From Rhodocollybia butyracea (lineage: Eukaryota; Basidiomycota; Agaricomycetes; Agaricales; Omphalotaceae), in NCBI GenBank assembly GCA_015501585.1, contig JADNRY010000004.1, forward strand, positions 558,001-622,000: a stretch of 64,000 bases of DNA. Direction: 5' to 3'. The notes under the pieces are model-generated. The model was not told the DNA's origin, did no database searches, and worked only from the letters and a program-made list of their open reading frames with translations. Below are positions 21,335 to 32,547 of the stretch, in pieces; position 1 is the stretch's first letter; each line of letters opens with the position of its first letter. Position numbers and translations under genes: made by a program.

Positions 21335-24300
21335 TCAGTCAGTCGATATCTGTACTACCGTCATCAGCTCTACGAGGGCGTCATCTTCCTCATCAGGGTC
21401 TTCATCTGGCGGCGGCGCGTCCTCATCGGTGTCGCGATCGTTGGGAGCGGTGGGCTGGGGTCCACCTTCAAAGCCGCATGTATAAACGGATACAGCGCAC
21501 CACGACCGGGAGTAAGGGTTCCTGTAAAGCCGGGCATCTTCTCCAACTTCTTCAGCCTGATGAGGTGCATGTCGTTACAACGCCCACGTTCCCAGCCATG
21601 TTTCTCGATCTGGATGGCCAGAAGGGGATCCGTTTGTTGGACTTCCTCGGCCTTTAGGCGTATATAGATGGTTTCCTCGTGTATATAAGTCACCAGCGAG
21701 CGAATTTCCTTGTTGAGCCGCGCTATCTCTTCAGGAGCTCGCTGGAGCTTGTAGTATTGGTCGAGGGCTAAACGACCAGCTGGCTGCGCCCATAGTTCAC
21801 CGCGTACGTCACGTCGAGCATCGCGGAGGAGGTCAAAGTCGGAAAGAAACGAGTACTCGAGGACTTGGTCCCAGGTCAACTGAGGGCGGTCAAGCTCGGC
21901 TGCTGCATCATTGTACGCGGTGACTGCGGTGCGAATGGCCTGTGATCTTGCTTTCAGCGCGTTTGCAATATGCGTTCGTAGTTTGTACCCTGAGAGTCAT
22001 TAACATAAAGAAGTGGCCGACCAGATCAAAACACATACCAGTACGAGACATGTTGAGCTTTGTGAGCTCAAAAAGTCGAGCAACAACTAAGCCCTCCAAC
22101 TTGTCCAACGCCCTCTGATACTTGGCCATTACCACCATCTTTTTTGCCTTCTCCCATTCCTCCGAGCCTGAGATCCACCGCTCCTTGATACCCAATTGCA
22201 ACTCCAACGTTTGAACTTCACTCTTGAGGTCATCACGGCTTTCGATTGCGTGTCGCCGATGAGTTTCGATCCGACGTGTTTGGTCCAACTTTCCGAAGGC
22301 TTCAGGGGCGTTGTCGGGGGTGTAAGTAACCCATTGACGTGTTGCAGTGGCCAGCTTTAGTCTAGTAAACCCACTTAGAGAAGGCGTATGAGGAAGGCCA
22401 ACAAGTGCACTTACTCCGCGTCTTCCAGCTTGACCAGCCTTTTGTAATACTCCATTTGAACCGACTCCTCTGCTGGCACCTTCTTAAGGCCACTGAGATA
22501 TCTTCGTTCTTCCTCGAGCCATTGATCAAAGGTGTCGGTTGAAGGAATACCCAAGTCGTTCATCGTTTTTACAAGTGCCGGAAGGGTTGCTTGAATTTCT
22601 AGGGCTTGCTTGTAGTTGTCGACGATGAACTTGCTAAGGCGACTATAGGCCTCGAGGTTATCGTGGTGGTAGCAATAGCGTGCAATCGCTTGGCGTCGAT
22701 GGAAGACACTCATGTGTCGGACACTTGATGCTAGCTCATTTGATTCGGAAAAAAACGCCTCGCACTCTTCCAGGTGCTCGATTCCTAGCCCCTTGATGTA
22801 GGTGCAGAGGTAACAGGTCTGGCAAAGCCGCGAATGGGCATGTCCATGGAAAGCGCCGACTAAGGAAGCGAATCGAAGGCGTTTGGCCTTTTCTCCCAGC
22901 GGACTATTGGCGACAGTTGTACCAAAGGCACACCCAATGTCATAGCCTATCCCGATGTCTTCGCCGATGACGTCAAGAAGGCGGTCGAGTATGGAGAGAG
23001 GGTATTTAGCCCTAAGGGAAAGTTAGCCTCAAATAAGATATAGGCGACAAGCACGCACAGCTCACCGCTCATTACCATGTCTGTGATAAGGAGCACAAAG
23101 CTGTGCCGGCAGAGACACAGAAACACCCCAGTTTCCTCGTATACCCCCCACATCTTTGCAGTCAGCTCTTCGCTCAAATTTTTCCAGCGTTCTGCGCAGG
23201 GGTTCGGCTCCGTCTCCTCCGCTTGCCCGCACATCTCCTTAATTGACTCCTTCGACCACCTATCCACCTCCCCCCTACTGAGGTAGTAGTCCCCCCTGCT
23301 TTCCGGGTATCCGTATACTCCTTCGAGGTTCCTGGTAGCGGCGGGTCCACTTCATTGACAGCGTCGACTCGCTCATTCCGTCTTAGTCGCTTCAACGAGT
23401 TGTTACCATCCCAAGTTGCAAGAAGGCGGAATTGAAGCTCGGGCTCACCCTCAACACGATAAAGGCAGCATGGACATGCGTTTGCTAAACGCCAGTCAGG
23501 GGAATCACGGCCCAAGGCAACTTGAACGCGTGTATGGATTTGGCCAAGGACATTCAGATAGAGGTCAAAGGCGATCGAGAACTGGACTTGTAAATAGGGC
23601 TTGAATGGAACGCCTTGTAAATCGCAGAGCGACTTTACAAAGGCTTTGATAGAGAGTCGAGGGCATCGGAGGGACTGAACTCGAAACACCTCAAGAGTTC
23701 GCGTGGTGACCCCTACGGTGGCAATGCCGGGGGAACAAGGGAAGAGGCCATTCCGGACGAGGCTACATGACCAGAACGCATCTTGTTCATTGGAGGTACG
23801 AACCTCGGTATAGAAAGACCCTGCAAGCGAGTTGACATAAGGCCTTGTAGAGGATTTAATATTCAATACTCACGGAAAAGGTCGACCGCGATAACTGTTT
23901 GAGAGTTTATCTCTCCATCAAACTCTCCCGGAACCCTCCGCCTATTCCCTCCTTACCCAGGGCTCCGTACCACACCATATACGCGCCGGTCATCGGCTCA
24001 ATCTGGCTAGCAAAACGCTGGTTTCGGCGTTCGGTTCTATCGCGTCGTGTCCGATATTCCTTATATTTTCTGGACAAAGGGCTTCGTTAGATAGGTTAGA
24101 GGGCACTGGAGAGAAAACCCACCTCTTTCCCGTCTCTGTTTGCCAGTATTCACCTGCAATATCCTCCCATTCCCCTGCGTTGCTGTGATCCATCGTAGTC
24201 CATCCCTCAAGGACTTCTTCAACTCTATCCATATCTTCATCCACATCGTCGCTAAAGCCAGTGCCATCCCATCCCTGCCTTTGCTCCCAGAATTCCTCGT

Positions 24301-24376
24301 TTGGCTTGAGAGCCTCTTGCTTGGATTTGAGATTTGTGATTTGCGTGCGATTGACGGTGTGAATGGTGCTTTTCAT
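21335..24376 (-). CDS. KDZ (Kyakuja-Dileera-Zisupton) transposase
   Basis: About seven exons on the minus strand give a protein of roughly 850-900 residues with the fungal KDZ hallmarks in order: an N-terminal basic/acidic region, QIEPMTGAYMVWYGA, PCSPGIATVGVTTRTLEVFR, FDLYLNVLGQI, ALGRDSPDWRLANACPCCLY (cysteine pair), DGNNSLKRLRR, NPCAERWKN, CRHSFVLLITDMVMSGELAK, GYDIGCAF, FHGHAHSRLCQ, FHRRQAI, MEYYKRLV, LEGLVVARLFELTKLNMSRTGYK, LTWDQVLEYSFLSDFDLLRD and GFTGTLTPG. The frame needs one extra base at C/G runs near 23,935 and 23,293; near 21,470 the acidic C terminus (DEDAPPPDEDPDEEDDALVE) lies in another frame, by indel or intron. The N-terminal start is uncertain; ATG 24,376 is the first in frame. 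It excises and inserts the element through a DDE/RNase-H-like core. Confidence 0.9.
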
Positions 24377-24761
24377 GAGTTCCACGAGATTTGTACTGCC
24401 TCCCCCATACTGCTGAACACGACGAGAGCCAGACGCGCGATGGCTTTTGAGCTTCGAGGATGACTAGGGCATCAAAAAAAGAATTGAAGAGAAGCGCCGA
24501 AAAGCGAACATGTGATCGTCACTGCTTTGACTTCAAACCTGTATTTAAGTCGCCGCTTCTTCTACTCTTCCTACCTTTTCCTGTTTCTTGATATTTCTCC
24601 AGTAAGCTTTTTTCAATTCTCTTGTGCTTTGCTGTATCTAGATCACGTTCACCTTATCGCGTTCACACCTGGATGTGGTAAGGCGACGCGTTCTACAGCA
24701 CTGCGCTTACTGCTGCAAAGGTCGTTGAGCTGCTGACTGATTTTGACTTGCCAGGATATAT

Positions 24762-26299
24762 ATGTCCACAAATTTTTCGCGAAAGGTACTCGCTACATAT
24801 ATACGCGAAGTAGCAACGCTGATTTCGCGTATAGACGCGTTCTGGCCGGACGTTCTTGGAGATCCTTACAGAAGATAGCCCTGACGATATGGCCATCCTC
24901 CAGCTTGACTTTGCCGTGGACATGGACGAGCTCGCAAAGCAGGCGATCGATACATGCGATACCGAGGAGCTTCACAAACCTAAGTCGACCCCGCCTCTAT
25001 ATCTGCACAGCAGCCTCAAGCACAGACGGGATTCCGAAGCTGATCACGCCGTCGAACCACCCCTCAAGCGTCCTTGCACAACTGCTGGCACGGAAGCACC
25101 CAAGACCCAGTCCTCCAAGAACCGGCGTCGCAGAACCCGCCGTACAGAAAAGCGGGAAGCGAATGGCCACCCCCGTGGATCCGGCCATGCCTTTGAGAGA
25201 TATGTGCTCACTACGACCCCGCTTCAGTCAGAGCTTGAAAGCAAGGCACTTCCGATAGCTGAAGGGGGCTGGATTGCCACCAACGCCAGCTATTATGGGG
25301 CAAAAGTCAAGCGGAACCTCGAGGATATGAAGGCAAAGGGGTTTACCCATATTCCATGGAAAGGAAAGTAAGTCATCTCATCTATTTGAAACAAGCCGTC
25401 TCCCACCTTATTGTATAGAGTTCCGGTATGCGTGGTCGATAATCAAGACCGCGTCGTGCTTGTAGCCGCCGGACAGCCTAACGATCCCTCCTACGCCATG
25501 GATGCAGGATGTATGGCCGAGTTGATGCTGAAGATGGGGGAGAGCACGGATTGGGAAAAGGAGGAAAAGCACCACGGCCGTGGCGACTACTCCTGTGCAA
25601 ACTATGGCTGGTCCTATGGTAAGGGCCAGCAGCAACCTCAGCGTCTCGGGGCCAAAGGCAAGAGATGATGGCCAGGTTTGTTAACGAGCCGTGCACGCAG
25701 CGCGTTGCTGCCTTTCAAAGCGGTAAGCCGCATCCCCTTCCATCTACAGGCCTATATTGACACCCTTGTTCACAGCTTCGTTTGCCCTTTGGTTTCCCAA
25801 AAGCTACGCTGAGTTTCGCCGACGAAACTCGCAGCTTAAGGAGAAGATACCCGCCTTTGAGGGCAACGTCAAGGGCAGCGTTTATTCGTGCTGCACTGCC
25901 AACTGCGGGCCCAACTCCTGGACGCATATCCACCGGGATGGCCTGAACTGTGCAGGCGCTTGCTGCACCGTTACTTCTGCGAAGGGCGGCCAGCTTATCA
26001 TCTGGGACCTGAAGCTCATCTTCGACTTCCCACCGGGTTCGACCATCCTTCTTCCCTCTGCGCTCTTCCGGCATTCGAACATACCAATTCAAAAGGGTGA
26101 AAAGCGCGTTTCCTTCACCCAGTACACCGCTGGAGGCATTCATCGTTGGCTTGAGTATGGAGGTAGGACCGAAGAGCAGTATGCAATCCAAGACCCTGTG
26201 GGCTTTGAACAGATGTTGAAGGAAAGGCCTGAGCGTTGGCGTAGGGTTTTGGAGATGTTCAGTACCATTGACGAGCTTCGAGCTGGCATCATTGAGTAA
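24762..26299 (+). CDS. TET/JBP-family 2-oxoglutarate/Fe(II) dioxygenase carried by the KDZ element
   Basis: Proposed exons: 24,762-24,785, 24,835-25,367, 25,419 to about 25,722, and 25,776-26,299. A later start at ATG 24,889 is the alternative. The N-terminal third is basic and likely nuclear (RRRRTRRTEKR). The conserved part runs from GFTHIPWKGKVPVCVVDN through AAGQPNDPSYA, GDYSCANYGWSYGKGQ and FALWFPKSYAE to the catalytic core: WTHIHRD (HxD iron ligands), GGQLIIWDLKLIFDFPPGST, LFRHSN (distal His), KRVSFTQYTAGG (Arg for 2-oxoglutarate) and HRWLEYG. All catalytic residues are present. The frame breaks once at a GGGG run near 25,650, so either one G is missing from the consensus, a 44-nt intron is used, or the copy is dead. 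By family it oxidises 5-methylcytosine in DNA, which could undo silencing of the element. Confidence 0.88.
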
Positions 26300-27218
26300 T
26301 TAGATAGCAAAATACAGCTTGTTTTATTCCCCTACTTAGTGATCCTGAGAAAGCTTCGTCCAAAGCTAAGAAAGAACTCGAGCAAGTCTGTTTGAGACCG
26401 TTTACGTTCAATGAGAACAATTTAGAGAGATTTAGCATTTCTATCTCAGATCTGAACTATGCTTAGAGTATTGGATTGAAATTCTTTGGACAAGGTGTAA
26501 GTAATGTACGTCAATGAAGATCCATGACCCGTTGTGCAATCTTGCCCATTTCACGAACTCATATCAGTTCAAAAAAAAAGCCTAATGAAAAATTAATTCT
26601 CAGTTATACAACTCTACATGCAGATCAGGCTACGCCTAACACATTCACTCAGATTCAAGATCTCATCTTGCTAGAGCACGAACAAAGTGGAAATCTCAAT
26701 ACTTTTACCTGTTATTTTCAAGGCATCTTCACTCAAGTCGGTTTGATATTTTTTTTTCGAGTCTTTCAATAGTATCGCAACATTTACAGTATGCGAGAAC
26801 CACTTACTTACTAAATCTTGGTCCCCTAGGATTTTTTGTAGGAATCACAGCATTCTGCTGTTTTGCAATGCCATAATTAATCGTTTTGCTTGGAAAAAAA
26901 TCTCAGAAATATCTCTTATATCTAGTCTCACTATTACCACAATTTAAGACGAATTCAAATACAAAGTGCTACAAAAATTCGCAAAGATAGGATTAGTGAT
27001 GTAACAAGCAACACATTTTGGATGAGCGCCTGAGCGTCTAGTTCTCAAAATAGGCAATTGTAATCAGAACGAGACCAAAATCTCATCGTTTATACAACTT
27101 AGATACAATACAACAGTGCACTCGTGCCATTTCTTCTAGTTTCAAAACGAAAAGTCCGTGTATACATTTAACTAGCATATCGTACATAGACAAAATAAAA
27201 TAAAATCACAAGCATACA
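26300..27218. other. AT-rich spacer inside the KDZ element, no gene seen
   Basis: About 0.9 kb, markedly AT-rich relative to its neighbours, lying between the 3' ends of the dioxygenase gene and the viroplasmin-domain gene. The only frame of note (26,524-26,772) has no domain. Confidence 0.55.
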
Positions 27219-28584
27219 TTAAGGGAAAAATTCGGGGCTGGGTGTCTGTATGATACGAGAGGGGTTCGATGTAGCTTTAATTACCCAGTCCTCTGCAGCA
27301 TCTGCTTCCTGACGCCACCCCTTCAAGCATCCACCACCCCACTCCAAGCCGTATTTGACAGCCTCATGACTGTTAATAGGTCATCAGGAGCGAAAAGAGG
27401 TGTTCAAAAGCTAGGGACTCACAGGGAGTTGTAGATCGCGGGTTTAACGCCCTCAGTGACGCTCCAATATGGGCGGCCAGCACCATGCTGTATCGCGGCA
27501 ATGACCCCAGAACTACTTGCGGCGAGCCAAGCTTCTTGGGCTGCCTCCAGGGTGTAGAACCCTTTGAAGACCAGCGTCTGGTCGTTCCGAAGAATCCGTT
27601 TGACTGCTGACCTGAATAGTTGCCATCTGTTAGATAGCTAACAAAAAAATAAGACAGCGACGCAAAACTTACCAGTCGGCATAGAAATACGGAGTACGTC
27701 CTGAGTATACAACGTACGCATTGAACGAGCCCTCTCTGCCTCGAACAGCAGGAGCAGGTGACGGCGGTGGTCCAGATGGAGCTGAACTTGCGCGACTTTG
27801 TGTCGACGGTGCACGACTCGGCATACGGCTTGAGGTACGGCTGGGTGTGTGACTCGGTGTCCATGGATGGGTGGAGGTTGTCGAGGGCGCAAGCTTCCGA
27901 GGGGGCATTCCTGGGAACATATTGGGCGCCGTTGAGTACTCAGGAAGTCTGGGCGCAGACATAGAAGGTGCCGGCGAAGAATATTTTGGAGGGGTTGGCG
28001 TGGCCTTGGAGGAGGGGGTGTGGGTCTCATACCAATGCGTTGACGAGTTGGGCCTGGTTATGGCAATCAGGAAATTGGTAAGTTATAGCAGTAAAAAAAA
28101 AAGCATACCACTGTTCATTGGAATGTTGCTTGCCTTTCTGAAGGCGGCGACTTGAATTTTTGGGTTTTGGTTCAACTAGCGTTCATTCAAGGATACAAAC
28201 GGAACCTAGAAACGGTATGAGGCTTACCTGATAAGTGCTCCAGCTGCTTGGCAAGTTGCCCTATTGAATATAGATATCAAGTACTTGTATCGAGGAAAAC
28301 GGGGGTCACTTACCTTCTTCGTCTTCATCCTCATCGCTCTCGATCCAAATGGCTTTGCCGGATCCAGCAAGTTGGGGCTTTATCGGGGCCTCACTGGCCG
28401 TTGCATCCCCTTTGAGCTCTATAAATTTTTACAAGTATTAGCCCATATCTTCAGAGCATTTGGTTTTAACATACCTCCATGTGTACTTTTCGAGGGGCTA
28501 ACCCGCGGCGTTTGAATTCCTAGGTAAGTTGTCAGCTGAGAATGTTATAATTACATATTTCAGTAATGTAAACTCACCAGTCAT
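27219..28584 (-). CDS. Viroplasmin / RNase H1 N-terminal-type domain protein in the KDZ element (325 aa)
   Basis: Eight exons (28,578-28,584; 28,475-28,519; 28,314-28,418; 28,228-28,260; 28,109-28,175; 27,673-28,053; 27,423-27,611; 27,219-27,369) join without any frame break to 325 residues. The first exon is only 7 nt. The N-terminal 200 residues are Pro/Ser/Thr-rich and low complexity. Residues about 202-252 match the small viroplasmin/RNase H1-N fold: FNAYVVYSGRTPYFYADW, then KRILRNDQTLVFKGFYTLEE-like sequence with AQEAWLA. A weaker second copy (GRPYWSVTEGVKPAIYNSLHEAV ... AEDWVI) may follow. This domain binds RNA-DNA hybrids or dsRNA in RNase H1 and is common in fungal mobile-element proteins. 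No RNase H catalytic domain is present. A role in target or transcript binding is inferred. Confidence 0.75.
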
Positions 28585-28931
28585 AGCAGGAGAATAGAAC
28601 AAGATGATTACTGAGTAAGAGGATGGAGGGAGGGAAGAAAGAATCGATATCATCTCATCAGAGACTTGTTGAGTTGTTAATGTACGGCAATTCGGACCGC
28701 CCAGAAATCACTGCGAAATCACGCGGTCAGGGTGCATCATTGCATCAACTACTCCGACCATCGATAAACCACTCATGGCTGCGATAGTCGGGCTTGACGC
28801 GAAAAACGTGACACATGGAAGGCGCGTATACGCGTTGTTTTGTGATGCTTGTTGAGGGTGGTGGGCAGAAAATCTTTCAGCCCTGACTTTGACTCTGACT
28901 CTTATTTTCAGCAACGTCTCTTCTCCATACT

Positions 28932-31095
28932 ATGAATAACTTGCCCTTCGACGTGAATAACAGCTTCCAATTTCCTGGGGGTGTCAATGTCTCCCTTGGC
29001 CAAGGCCTCGAATTCAATCCTCAAAACGATATCGGCGACAACTTCGACAACATTGACGATTTCGACTTTCCTATTGATTTCAATGATCCTATGCTCGTAG
29101 ATGCTTTTGACTTCATGGACACGGGCCTCAATCCTGGTGCTAACGCAACTATGTTTCCTAGTAAGTTTAGTATTTTTTCAAAACTTGCAGGTTCTAATAA
29201 ACTTTCCACTAGATGGCACCAACGATACATCCCTGTTTCTTCCCGACTCAGATACAGATGGATCCCATTTGACTCCTGCTTCCGAGGGCGCATCTTCCGA
29301 CTCTACAGACCCCACATGTAAATCGTATTCCTTGAAGGACTTTCAACTAAATTTCTGACAATTTTGTGCTAGATGATGACGGCGAAGCCCCGTCACTTTT
29401 CCTTCCCAGTACCAACAGTTCCCATTCAATCCCGGCCTCTGGAGATGCATCTGCTGCGGATAGTGAAGGTCCTTCCAATTCCATCGGCGAGTCACACGGC
29501 AAGGATGGCTCAGCTTATCTCGCCGTTCCGATAACAAAGCCAACCTTTCTCTCTTTTGAGCCTACTACACATGCTCAACGTAACCCCCTGCTCCCAACTC
29601 AGTCTGTTCGTGCCCGACCCAAACGAAAACTGGACCCGGTGCAAGCTCGCACAATGAACGAGGCAAAGGCAGAAAAACAGAGGTTAGCGATGCTGGCTCG
29701 GGATGATATTCTGAAGCTCGCAATGGAGTTTGAGGAAAATATCAAAGGTTTGGCCGAGAAACATTCTGTTACCGTGGAGTACCTCAAAGGTCTGATGTCA
29801 ATGGCCTCGAAGTACAAGCGTAAGAGAGCTGCAGGACGGATGCAAGCTCTCATCCATCTCAAAGGTAAAGAGATCAACTCAAGTAAGTATCCCCATCTTC
29901 CACTCTTCTCATTGGAGCTAATTTCGTTGTAGCTCTTCCTACTGGTAGTAAGCTCAAGGCCCCTGCTCTTCGCAAGCTGGTCGAAGAGGATGAAGAGTTG
30001 CGCACGCTCTCAGGCGAGAAAGTCGAAGAGGCAAAGCGAGAAGTTGATGCACAGAGGCTACTTTCGACGCGGGGTATACGACCGACCAATCTATCTGCTG
30101 CAAAGGACTATTCAGCCTTCTCTCGCAGGTAAAAAAAGGTACGTTGTTAATTTTGTAGGTCTCAAATGTGATACTCATGGTTTCCTCAGTTTGACTCCCT
30201 CCATGTTCGAACAGGCGCCGTGGGCTTCGGATTCCTCTGTCCCGGGACCTCCGATGATAAAGGTTTCCCTGCCTGGTTTGTTGCTGGGAACAAAACTTCG
30301 GACTTTGTTCGACATCACCTCAATACGACAATGTGGGATCTTCTGTTAGAGCTGGAACTTTGGACGTCAAAGAAAGGTAAGTTCATCATATTAGCGTATA
30401 CAACTCAGCCTGACGCTTCGTGTACAGAGAAGCCTGCAACCATCGTTGAAATTCAATCCCAATGCTCTGTTATGATTGCCTCCTCCCTCCGTAAGTGTTT
30501 ACTTGACTTTGCATCGTCTAATGCTAATATATTTTCAAGGTTACATCCTCAAAGATAAATCTATGAACATGAACTACGCAAGCTACCACACCAACATCGT
30601 CGCTAAGCACCACGTACAGCTCATTGGCCTCCCCGACTCGAAGATATTTATCGACGCCAACGGGCCCATCAAACCTTTCGACATCAAAGAACGCAAAGCC
30701 CTAGAAGCTCTCCATGCCGGCTTGAGTCTGGGGCTTGTCGTTGGTCGAAGATGTCTGCAGAGGAGGTCAAGGAGCACAAAGCATGGCTTCAAATGCAGGC
30801 GCCCAAAGAGCGGCAGTCCAAGTGAAAAGGAACAAAGCGTGGACGCCGCAAACAAATAGCAAACGCCGGCGACGACAACGGTGAAAACCAGGCCCCGCCG
30901 CCCAAGCGTCAGCGAATCAGTAGTCAGAAATCGAAAGCACAGACCGCCGGAAGCAGAGGAGGGCAATCGACAGCAGCGCAGAAGGCTCGTATCAGAAAGA
31001 AGCTCCCTCCTAAACCCTCCAGCGCTGAATTCATAGATACCGACGAAGATACGGATGGCAGCGGCAGCGATGGGGACGAGGGAAACAGCGCTTGA
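28932..31095 (+). CDS. Unknown multi-exon cargo protein of the KDZ element (Agaricomycete-type family; frame interrupted)
   Basis: Exons begin at 28,932, 29,213, 29,373 and 29,933, with further exons to a stop at 31,095. The N terminus is acidic and Asn/Asp/Phe-rich (NDIGDNFDNIDDFDFPIDF). The middle is a charged coiled-coil region (ARTMNEAKAEKQRLAMLARD). Then comes a conserved globular part: FDSLHVRTGAVGFGFLCPG, MWDLLLELELW, MNMNYASYHTNIVAKHHVQL, IDANGPIKPFDIKERKALEA, and a GACRWSKMSAEEVKEHKAWL segment. The tail is basic then acidic (TDEDTDGSGSDGDEG). Frame problems: exon 4 to 5 phase fits only with one more G before GTAAAA (about 30,130); one base is missing near 30,722; a TGA lies at about 30,823. 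Similar proteins occur in many copies in mushroom genomes by my recollection. No function is known; a partner of transposition is possible. Confidence 0.6.
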
Positions 31096-31165
31096 ACAGA
31101 CCGGCGTTTTCTTTACATGTATACTGACTTCAATAACAAGTACAACATTACTATGACCGCTATAA

Positions 31166-31207
31166 CTTTATGCTATTATCTCTATTCTTTATGCTATTAT
31201 CTCTATT
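31166..31207. repeat. Tandem duplication of 21 bp
   Basis: CTTTATGCTATTATCTCTATT occurs twice head to tail (31,166-31,186 and 31,187-31,207), just after the last cargo gene and inside the element. It is exact, so it is young. Confidence 0.9.
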
Positions 31208-31437
31208 TCAACTTACATGCGTTTACACTAACGGATTACAACAAGTAAAGGAACAGCAGAGAGCTAAGTACAAGAGCAACGATGGTGGGAGCAGCAAGCA
31301 GGAGGCGGAGGCGGGAGTAATGATGTCAAGGGCGGAGTGCGCACGGTCTAGGCGCCCCGGAAGGAAGAGCCGAGAATGGTAGCGTAGTGCCGGTAGTAGC
31401 GGAAATGATATCCGAGAATGATAGCAGGCTCCAAGTC

Positions 31438-31559
31438 CGCTGGAATTATCCAGCTTTTATTGCGCTATAGGCCGATAGCGGATCTCCATCATAACAGCCT
31501 ATGCCATCCCCCCCCCCATGGCAAAGGCTATTATCTTTACTTACTGGGCGTATGAGGTG
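31438..31559 (-). repeat. Right terminal inverted repeat of the KDZ element
   Basis: Reverse complement of the left end: CTGGAATTATCCAGCTTTTA at its inner side and TTACTGGGCGTATGAGGTG at the outer edge (31,541-31,559), followed by the duplicated ACCATTAA at 31,560-31,567. Confidence 0.9.
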
Positions 31560-31626
31560 ACCATTAAACTGTGAGAAGAGGTGAGAAGGCCATTCGGTTC
31601 TGAATACAAAGTACCGGAGGCGCTTA

Positions 31627-31816
31627 CTTACGCGAAGAAATAAATCATGGTATTGCAGATGCACGGAAGAAATATAAAAGTAAAACCGATGGTATCGATA
31701 TGCGAGATAATTACAGAGTTGTGCGCGAAGTCCCAAGTAATGTACGTGGAATGGCGAGAAAAAACAACCTATTGTCGCTTGAAATTTCAACGACCTAACG
31801 CCGTTTCAATGCCGAG
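31627..31816. repeat. 190-bp direct repeat, copy 1
   Basis: Nearly identical to about 34,228-34,417 (for example GGTATTGCAGATGCACGGAA, CCGATGGTATCGATATGCGA, GTTGTGCGCGAAGTCCCAAG), with fewer than ten differences. It lies directly outside the right end of the transposon. No coding content recognised. Confidence 0.85.
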
Positions 31817-32547
31817 CTGTGGATGTGCTTGTTTACGAGACTATGGCAGCCCTTGGCAGCCCCCGTAGTTCTCTTTATACGATCTGGGTTAAGAATTGGT
31901 AACATTTCTTAGGTCTACCTTTTCGCGTACACATCAATCTGATTCACACCGTCATTACGAAGCCTACTGAGAAAGGCTACCGGTGACTCTTTTCTCGGTA
32001 GGCGAAAACAACAACGATGATGGGATAAATTTCTCGATCTCATGGATAATATAGGAACTCCCAAGTTTCGCCCCCTTCAGTAAGTCAAGCTCAGGCCCGC
32101 TGATTTTGATATACCAAATCGCAGGTTCTTACTACCAGGTGCACTCATACACCTGTCTGATTGATACTTCAGCTAACTCTTCCATACTAGCTAAGCGCCA
32201 AGAGCGCGAAATCAGTCCTGCCCAGGCCAACCAGCTCTGCGACGCATACATGACTGCAGGTATGCGTCCGCGAATTCCCCGGTTTCGACCTCTAATTGTT
32301 GGCTTTGAAAGAAACATATCGGTTCAAATATCGAACGCACAACCATTCTTTTCCTCTTTCTTTCATTCCGAAGACGAACATCATTGTTAGGCCTAGCACG
32401 CTATGCACCGCTGCAAACTCTATCCTAAGTGAAGGTTGGAATATCCTTGCCGATTGAGGAGCTCTGCAACTCTGTAAACTGCAAGACGACCCAGTCATCT
32501 GCTTGGTACTCACTCAGGGATCTTATCCGCTTGTACTTAGCCCTCAC

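Larger units (their letters stand above)
21015..31559. mobile_element. Complete KDZ-class DNA transposon (10,545 bp) with TET/JBP dioxygenase and two further cargo genes
   Basis: The element is defined by long terminal inverted repeats starting CACCTCATACGCCCAGTAA at both ends and by a perfect 8-bp target duplication ACCATTAA. Similarity of the ends is high for about 130 bp and continues, more weakly, inward (GGATAATTCCAG, TTCTCGGATATCATT). Inside are four genes: a KDZ transposase (- strand, 21,335-24,376), a TET/JBP-type dioxygenase (+, 24,762-26,299) in divergent orientation, a viroplasmin-domain protein (-, 27,219-28,584) and an unknown gene (+, 28,932-31,095). Eight-base duplications fit the Zisupton/KDZ and hAT classes; the transposase family decides for KDZ. 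In mushrooms TET/JBP genes are known to travel with KDZ transposases. The perfect duplication suggests a recent insertion. Confidence 0.9.

Noticed and set aside
21015..31559. Assignment of the transposon to hAT because of the 8-bp duplication
   Set aside because: The transposase motifs (DGNNSLKR, GYDIGCAF, FHGHAHSRLCQ, NMSRTGYK) are KDZ, which also makes 8-bp duplications; no hAT dimerisation domain is seen.
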